Assembly (NCBI GenBank): GCA_910588895.1
Contig: CAJUSS010000130.1
Location: forward strand, 1-10,259
Length of the DNA stretch: 10,259 bases
Source: an uncultured Lachnospiraceae bacterium
GTDB taxonomy: Bacteria; Bacillota; Clostridia; Lachnospirales; Lachnospiraceae
Reading direction: 5' to 3'
Shown here piece after piece: positions 5,895-10,259 of the stretch (position 1 is the first letter of the stretch; each line of letters opens with the position of its first letter). The notes under the pieces were generated by a model that was not told where the DNA came from, did not search any database, and saw only the letters and a list, made by a program, of their open reading frames with translations. A program made the position numbers and the translations under genes.

Positions 5895-7064
5895 ATGGAC
5901 TATGATCAGATGGCATTAAAGCTGCATGAGGAGAACAAGGGCAAGCTCGAGGTGATCTCCAAGGTCAAGGTAGCCTCAAGGGAGGATCTGAGCACAGCCT
6001 ATACGCCGGGGGTGGCAGAGCCCTGCAGACGGATACGGGACAAAAAAGAGGAGGTCTACCGCTACACAGCGAAAGGGAACTTAGTGGCTGTGGTCTCGGA
6101 CGGCACGGCGGTCTTAGGCCTGGGGGATATCGGCCCGGAGGCCGCGATGCCGGTCATGGAAGGAAAGGCGATCCTTTTTAAGACCTTTGCCGGGATCGAC
6201 GCATTTCCGATCTGCCTGGATACAAAGGATACAGAGGAGATCATACGGACGGTAAGATATTTGGCCCCCACCTTTGGCGGGATCAATCTGGAGGATATAT
6301 CGGCTCCCAGATGCTTTGAGATCGAAGGGCGGCTGCGAAAGGAGCTGGACATCCCGGTGTTCCATGACGACCAGCATGGGACGGCGATCGTGGTGGCAGC
6401 CGGTCTGATCAACGCGCTGAAGCTGGTGGGGAAAACGCTGGAGGAAGTCAGGGTCGTCATCAATGGGGCAGGATCTGCGGGGATCTCGATCTGCCGGCTC
6501 CTGATGAAGCTGGGCATCCGCCATGTGGTCCTGGTGGATAAGCCGGGCGCGCTTGCGCAAGGGGAGACCTGGATGAACCAGGCCCAGGCAGAGATGGCTA
6601 AGGTCACGAACCAGGAAAAACAGAGAGGGAGCCTGGCCGAGGTGATAAAGGGAAAGGACGTGTTCATCGGGGTATCGGCGCCAAAGGTCCTGACCGCCGA
6701 TATGGTGGCTTCTATGGCAGAGGATGCCATCGTGTTCGCCATGGCGAACCCCACCCCGGAGATCATGCCGGAGGAGGCGAAAAAGGGCGGCGCCCGCGTC
6801 GTGGCCACAGGACGTTCCGACTTCCCGAACCAGATCAATAACGTGCTGGTCTTTCCGGGGATATTCCGGGGCGCATTGGATGCGAAGGCCACGGATATCA
6901 CGGAGGAGATGAAGGTGGCGGCCGCCTATGCGATCGCGCAGATCATCGACGAAAAGGAGCTTAAGGAGGACTGCATCATCCCCGGCGCCTTCGACGAGCG
7001 GGTGGCCAAGGCGGTAGCGGCAGCGGTCCAAGAGAAGGCGATCCAGCAAGGCATCGTAAAATAA
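5895..7064 (+). CDS. Malic enzyme (oxaloacetate-decarboxylating malate dehydrogenase)
   Basis: This cytoplasmic enzyme oxidises and decarboxylates L-malate to pyruvate and CO2, reducing NAD(P). The 389-residue length fits the short bacterial form without a phosphotransacetylase domain. Landmarks are STAYTPGVAEPC (33-44) with catalytic Tyr36, GNLVAVVSDGTAVLGLGDIG (61-80), PVMEGKAILFK with catalytic Lys91, metal ligands in LEDISAP (Glu133, Asp134) and HDDQHGTA (Asp158, Asp159), and the dinucleotide motif NGAGSAG (190-196). Asp215 after the second Rossmann strand (VVLVDKPG) hints at NAD but does not prove it. The ATG at 5895 is chosen because GGAG (5884-5887) stands seven bases before it; the upstream in-frame ATG at 5889 is only one base from it. 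It lies divergent from the sensor kinase and 57 bases before the transporter, which points to a malate-use operon controlled by that system. I assign no symbol because the maeA/maeB/mleA naming depends on cofactor. Confidence 0.95.
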   Translation: MDYDQMALKLHEENKGKLEVISKVKVASREDLSTAYTPGVAEPCRRIRDKKEEVYRYTAKGNLVAVVSDGTAVLGLGDIGPEAAMPVMEGKAILFKTFAGIDAFPICLDTKDTEEIIRTVRYLAPTFGGINLEDISAPRCFEIEGRLRKELDIPVFHDDQHGTAIVVAAGLINALKLVGKTLEEVRVVINGAGSAGISICRLLMKLGIRHVVLVDKPGALAQGETWMNQAQAEMAKVTNQEKQRGSLAEVIKGKDVFIGVSAPKVLTADMVASMAEDAIVFAMANPTPEIMPEEAKKGGARVVATGRSDFPNQINNVLVFPGIFRGALDAKATDITEEMKVAAAYAIAQIIDEKELKEDCIIPGAFDERVAKAVAAAVQEKAIQQGIVK

Positions 7065-7121
7065 GAGCAGGATGATACGGACTGTTACAGTGGAACAAAG
7101 AGATAGGATGGGGGAATACAA

Positions 7122-8399
7122 ATGGAAAAGATGAGAGCGTGTAAGATCATGGGGATCGGGCTGCCGGTCTATCTGCTGATCGCCGTGGTAACGGCAGCGG
7201 CGATGTGCATCGGCTGGCTGCCCTCCGGTATGCTGGGGGCGCTGCTGGTGATGATGGTGTTCGGAGGGCTGTTCAATGTCATCGGGAACAACCTTCCGAT
7301 CGTAAAGACCTACTTAGGCGGCGGGGCGATCGTATGCATCTTTGCATCGGCGGCGCTGGTCTACGGCGGGCTGATCCCGGAGGATGTGGTGGAGAACATC
7401 TCACAGTTCATGAACACCACCGGTTTTTTGAATTTCTATATCGCGGCGCTGATCACAGGGAGCATCCTGGGGATGGACCGGTCGCTGCTCCTTAAGGCAT
7501 CCGTCCGTTTTCTCCCGGTGGCGCTCTGCGCCATGACCATGGCGGTCCTCTGTGTGGGGCTGGCAGGCGCGGCAACAGGCTTTGGTTTTGTCGATGCGGT
7601 CATGTATGTGGCGATCCCCATGATGGGCGGCGGGATGGGAGCCGGTGTCGTACCCTTATCCGGGATGTATGCGGAGGCGTTACATAGCGATGCCTCGGTC
7701 ATCATCTCCCGGATGATCCCCGCCTCCACCCTTGGGAACGTGATGGCGATCGTAGGTGCCGGCCTCCTGGCCCGGCTGGGCCAGATGCGGCCGGGACTGA
7801 CCGGCAATGGAAAGCTGATGAAGAAGCAGGACTCCACCATAGGTGAGAGCAGCGGCTCGGCGGTCTCTCTGGAAACTCTGGGCATCGGACTGATCTTGGC
7901 CATGTTCTTTTTCCTGCTGGGGACGATCGTAGGAAAGCTCATCCCAGCCGTCCACGCTTATGCCTGGATGATCATCCTGGTGGCCGTCAGCAAGGCCTGT
8001 GGGATCGTCCCGAAGACCTTTGAGGACTCGGCCCGTCAGTGGTCTCAGTTCGTGATGAAAAACTGGACCAGCGCGCTGCTGGTGGGGATCGGGATCTCTA
8101 TGATCGATCTGGGCGCGGTGTTGGGAGCGCTGTCGCCCATGTACCTGCTCCTGGTCTTCATCGTGGTGGGCGGCGTAGCTGTCGGGGCCGGTGCAGGTGG
8201 TCATCTGGTGGGCTTTTACCCGGTGGAATCCGCGATCACGGCAGGCTTATGCACCACCAATATGGGAGGCACAGGCGATGTGGCCGTGCTGTCAGCGGCA
8301 AAGCGGATGGAGCTTTTGCCCTTCGCGCAGATCGCGACCAGGATCTGCGGTGCGCTGGTGCTGATCGTAGCCAGCCTGCTGACACGGGTGCTGTTCTGA
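7122..8399 (+). CDS. 2-hydroxycarboxylate transporter (CitS/MaeN/CimH type)
   Basis: This 425-residue, very hydrophobic inner-membrane carrier belongs to the 2-hydroxycarboxylate transporter family, which moves citrate, malate or lactate by sodium or proton symport or by exchange. Two family motifs are clear: MMGGGMGAGVVPLS (167-180) and CTTNMGGTGDVAVLSA (377-392), the GG-x-G re-entrant-loop signatures of the two inverted halves. LPFAQIATRICGA follows, with Arg407 in the place of the substrate-binding Arg of CitS. A hydrophilic loop (about 218-250) splits the halves. The ORF starts at ATG 7122 behind a G-rich, poorly centred ribosome binding site, which may mean weaker translation than malic enzyme; a second ATG at 7131 has none. 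With malic enzyme 57 bases upstream and a dicarboxylate-type sensor next door, L-malate uptake is the likely job, citrate the main alternative. Confidence 0.92.
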   Translation: MEKMRACKIMGIGLPVYLLIAVVTAAAMCIGWLPSGMLGALLVMMVFGGLFNVIGNNLPIVKTYLGGGAIVCIFASAALVYGGLIPEDVVENISQFMNTTGFLNFYIAALITGSILGMDRSLLLKASVRFLPVALCAMTMAVLCVGLAGAATGFGFVDAVMYVAIPMMGGGMGAGVVPLSGMYAEALHSDASVIISRMIPASTLGNVMAIVGAGLLARLGQMRPGLTGNGKLMKKQDSTIGESSGSAVSLETLGIGLILAMFFFLLGTIVGKLIPAVHAYAWMIILVAVSKACGIVPKTFEDSARQWSQFVMKNWTSALLVGIGISMIDLGAVLGALSPMYLLLVFIVVGGVAVGAGAGGHLVGFYPVESAITAGLCTTNMGGTGDVAVLSAAKRMELLPFAQIATRICGALVLIVASLLTRVLF

Positions 8400-8540
8400 C
8401 AGAGCCGGGCCTCCGGATGCCGGGAAGCCGGCAGGCGACAGATCAAAAGGCCAGCCGACTAAAGCGGCTGCGACCTATCTCAGCGATAGGACTCTCTGGC
8501 ATGGGTGCGGATAGTAGCACTGAGGAGCAGCCTTGATAAA
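8400..8540 (+). other. GC-rich intergenic segment with several hairpins, no gene
   Basis: This non-coding stretch follows the transporter stop. Local stems include CAGCCG (8452-8457) with CGGCTG (8465-8470), CCTATC (8474-8479) with GATAGG (8485-8490), and GTGC (8505-8508) with GCAC (8517-8520); GCCAG (8450-8454) may instead pair with CTGGC (8496-8500) to close a junction. No T run follows any of them, so a standard terminator is absent. It may be a structured 3' end or an unassigned RNA; I match no known riboswitch or tRNA. Confidence 0.4.
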
Positions 8541-8558
8541 GATCTAACATTAAGAGGA

Positions 8559-8587
8559 TTGATTAAAGTCATATGAGATGGTATAAT
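8559..8587 (+). promoter_or_regulatory. Promoter of the flavoprotein gene
   Basis: TTGATT (8559-8564) and a perfect TATAAT (8582-8587) are separated by 17 bases. The flavoprotein is thus a separate transcription unit from the transporter, with a leader of about 150 bases. TTGATAAAG (8533-8541) and TTGATTAAAG (8559-8568) are similar strings 26 bases apart, perhaps regulator sites. Confidence 0.8.
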
Positions 8588-8593
8588 GGGGCT

Positions 8594-8700
8594 TGCAGGA
8601 TGGGACCTGCATGTAGGGACCGCATTTGTAGTCCGGCCGGATATGCCGGATGAAAGGCGGTCAAGGCTGTCTCTTCAGGGCCGGCTGCAGAAGGCCGGAC
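8594..8700 (+). other. Structured leader RNA of the flavoprotein gene
   Basis: Transcription from the promoter at 8559-8587 gives a leader with strong pairing. TGCAGG (8594-8599) pairs with CCTGCA (8606-8611), and GTCCGGCC (8631-8638) with GGCCGGAC (8693-8700), a perfect 8-bp closing stem around smaller GC-rich hairpins such as CCGGC with GCCGG. The ribosome binding site lies 30 bases further on. I recognise no known riboswitch consensus, including that of the FMN riboswitch. Confidence 0.45.
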
Positions 8701-8745
8701 AGGAAGAGCATGCACAAAAAGAAAAAGGGAAAAGGAGAAACAGAC

Positions 8746-10259
8746 ATGAAGAGATCGATCAGGAAGCTGATCTCTGCTGCGGCCGCATCGGCGATGGTAT
8801 TGTCGCTGGCGGCATGCGGCGGCGGGAACACAGCGGAGACCACCACGGCTGCGGAGACCACTACAGCGGCAGAGACAACGGCTGCAGAGACCACCGCAGA
8901 GGCGGCAAAGGGAGACGGGCTGTTCATCCCCGGTACATACGAGGCGACCGCAAAGGGCTTCGGCGGCGACATCAAGGTCACTGTGACCGTGACAGAGGAT
9001 GAGATCACGGACGTGGCAGTGGAAGGGGACAGCGAGACCCCGGGCCTTGGCAGCGTGGCAGTGGAAGAGCTGGGAGCGGCTATGGTAGAGGCCCAGACCC
9101 CCAACGTAGACACGATCTCCGGTGCTACAGTGTCCAGTGAGGCGATCATCGCTGCCGCTACGGAAGCGCTGGAAGCGGCAGGCGCAGATATCGCGGCGCT
9201 GGATGCGGCACGCAAGGATACAGGCGATGCCGGTGAGAAGAAGGAAGAGACTTTAGAGACGGATATCGTGATCGTGGGAGCCGGCGGCGCAGGCATGACG
9301 GCGGCGATCAATGTGGCCCAGGCCGGGAAGAAGGTCATCCTGTTAGAGAAGATGGCCTATGCAGGCGGGAACACCACCAAGGCTACCGGCGGTATGAACG
9401 CGGCGGAGACCCATTATCAGGCAGAGCAGGGTATCGAGGACAGTGTCGCCCAGTTCGTGGAAGATACCATGAAGGGCGGCCAGGAGGTCAATAACAAAGA
9501 TCTGGTCACCGTGATGGCAGAAAATTCCGCAGCCGGGATCGACTGGCTGGATGAGATCGGAGCCCCCCTTCCAAAGGTATCCTTCTCCGGCGGAGCTACC
9601 AATGCCAGGATCCATGCTCCGGAGGACGGCTCCGGCGTGGGCGAATATCTGGTAGAGGCCTTCTTAAAGAAGATCGATGAGCTGGGCCTGGAGGTCATGT
9701 ATGACACGGAGGCCACCGAGCTGATCATGGAAGACGGGAAAGTGGTCGGCGTTAAGGCATCCTCCAAGGATACCGAGTACACTATCGATGCAGGGGCCGT
9801 GATCTTGACCACCGGCGGCTTTGGCGCAAATGAAGAGATGTATACCCAGTATCGCCCGGACTTAAAGGGGACGGTGACCACCAATGCGCCCAGCGCTACC
9901 GGCGACGGCATCGTGATGGCAGAGGCAGTGGGGGCAGACCTGGTGGATATCGATCAGATCCAGCTCCATCCTACCGTTGAGCAGGAGACCAGCATCATGA
10001 TCACCGAGAGCGTTCGCGGCAACGGCGCGATCTTAGTGAACCAGAAGGGTGAGCGTTTCATCAATGAGATGGAGACCCGCGATGTGGTGTCTGCGGCAGA
10101 GTTAGAGCAGGAAGGCCAGTATGCCTACATCATCTTTGATCAGAAGCTCCGTGACGGCTTAAAGGCGATCGAGAAATATGTGTCCAACGGCCTGACCGTA
10201 GAGGCCGATACGATCGAGGGATTAGCAGAGGCGATCGACGTGGATCCGGCTGTCCTCAC
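8746..10259 (+). CDS. Secreted FMN-binding, fumarate-reductase-like flavoprotein (partial, 3' end missing)
   Basis: Open to the window end (504 codons seen). The ATG follows AAAGGAG by eight bases. A lipoprotein signal peptide ends in LSLAAC (Cys24), anchoring the protein outside the membrane. A Thr/Ala/Glu linker (29-53) follows. The FMN-binding domain (about 60-143) has DTISGATVSS, where Thr128 should carry FMN attached by an ApbE-type flavin transferase. The FAD-binding domain starts IVIVGAGGAGMTAA (174-187), with GGNTTKATGGMNA (207-219). Active-site landmarks of the flavocytochrome c/fumarate reductase family are LHPT (His408), ITESVRGNGA (Thr420, Glu421) and ERFINEMETRD (Arg445, the expected proton-donor Arg). 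The last two substrate-binding residues of the family lie beyond the window. No haem-binding CxxCH is seen, so electrons must arrive by flavin or a partner. The malate genes beside it favour fumarate; urocanate, methacrylate or another enoate is possible. Confidence 0.9.
   Translation, partial: MKRSIRKLISAAAASAMVLSLAACGGGNTAETTTAAETTTAAETTAAETTAEAAKGDGLFIPGTYEATAKGFGGDIKVTVTVTEDEITDVAVEGDSETPGLGSVAVEELGAAMVEAQTPNVDTISGATVSSEAIIAAATEALEAAGADIAALDAARKDTGDAGEKKEETLETDIVIVGAGGAGMTAAINVAQAGKKVILLEKMAYAGGNTTKATGGMNAAETHYQAEQGIEDSVAQFVEDTMKGGQEVNNKDLVTVMAENSAAGIDWLDEIGAPLPKVSFSGGATNARIHAPEDGSGVGEYLVEAFLKKIDELGLEVMYDTEATELIMEDGKVVGVKASSKDTEYTIDAGAVILTTGGFGANEEMYTQYRPDLKGTVTTNAPSATGDGIVMAEAVGADLVDIDQIQLHPTVEQETSIMITESVRGNGAILVNQKGERFINEMETRDVVSAAELEQEGQYAYIIFDQKLRDGLKAIEKYVSNGLTVEADTIEGLAEAIDVDPAVL
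8830..8904 (+). repeat. Thr/Ala/Glu repeat encoding a linker
   Basis: About four imperfect units of the pattern AETT(T)A (residues 29-53) separate the lipid-anchored Cys24 from the FMN-binding domain. Such low-complexity Thr-rich tethers are common in Gram-positive surface lipoproteins and let the catalytic part reach through the wall. Codon-level repeats make unit number prone to change. Confidence 0.7.

Noticed and set aside
5773..5919. Upstream ORF of 48 codons overlapping the malic enzyme start
   Set aside because: It has only a distant, weak ribosome binding site, an Arg/Lys/Gly-rich unlikely translation, and overlaps malic enzyme in another frame. It most likely reflects leader composition.
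6062..7121. Long minus-strand ORFs (279 and 335 residues) opposite malic enzyme
   Set aside because: They mirror the high-GC malic enzyme frame, have biased composition and no family motifs, and the plus strand there carries an unmistakable malic enzyme.
8452..8470. tRNA anticodon arm
   Set aside because: The stem has a seven-base loop (ACTAAAG), but the invariant T before the anticodon, a T-arm consensus and an acceptor stem are missing.
8661..9911. Minus-strand ORFs rich in Ser, Ala and Val opposite the flavoprotein
   Set aside because: Their low-complexity translation is the antisense of the Thr/Ala/Glu linker and FAD-binding domain; the plus strand is the coding strand.

Overview
The window looks like a chromosome segment from a GC-rich anaerobic Clostridia member, probably a gut Lachnospiraceae-type bacterium. 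This is inferred from strong AGGAG-type ribosome binding sites, a CitB/DcuR-type two-component system, a 2-hydroxycarboxylate transporter, a lipoprotein flavin reductase with an FMN-binding domain, and Tn916-type element debris. No rRNA, tRNA or species marker is present, so the genus is not fixed.

Left part (1 to about 2400) is accessory DNA. It opens with an AT-rich stretch and a weak, apparently frameshifted ORF (151-710). A minus-strand pair follows: a small ribbon-helix-helix (RHH) protein and a Uma2-family PD-(D/E)XK nuclease-fold protein, driven from one promoter whose -35 box lies inside the first of three perfect 14-bp direct repeats. On the plus strand come a small protein of a type I associate with mobile elements and a scrap of a Tn916-type tyrosine integrase. 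A strong, apparently bidirectional terminator (2345-2384) closes the region.

Right part (2455-10259) is a coherent C4-dicarboxylate (malate/fumarate) module. On the minus strand, a DcuS/CitA-type sensor kinase overlaps the gene of its CitB-type response regulator, followed by an RNase Z-like metallo-hydrolase. Divergently on the plus strand lie malic enzyme, a 2-hydroxycarboxylate (citrate/malate) transporter, and, behind its own consensus promoter and a structured leader, a secreted fumarate-reductase-like flavoprotein that runs off the window end. The inferred physiology is dicarboxylate sensing, malate uptake, oxidative decarboxylation to pyruvate with NAD(P)H production, and electron disposal by reduction of fumarate or a similar enoate outside the membrane.

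The most notable oddities are an in-frame amber codon at codon 20 of the response regulator, at a place where the frame is otherwise intact; the RHH-Uma2 pair with repeat-controlled promoter; direct repeats over the kinase -35 box; and two structured, unassigned RNA-like segments before the flavoprotein.
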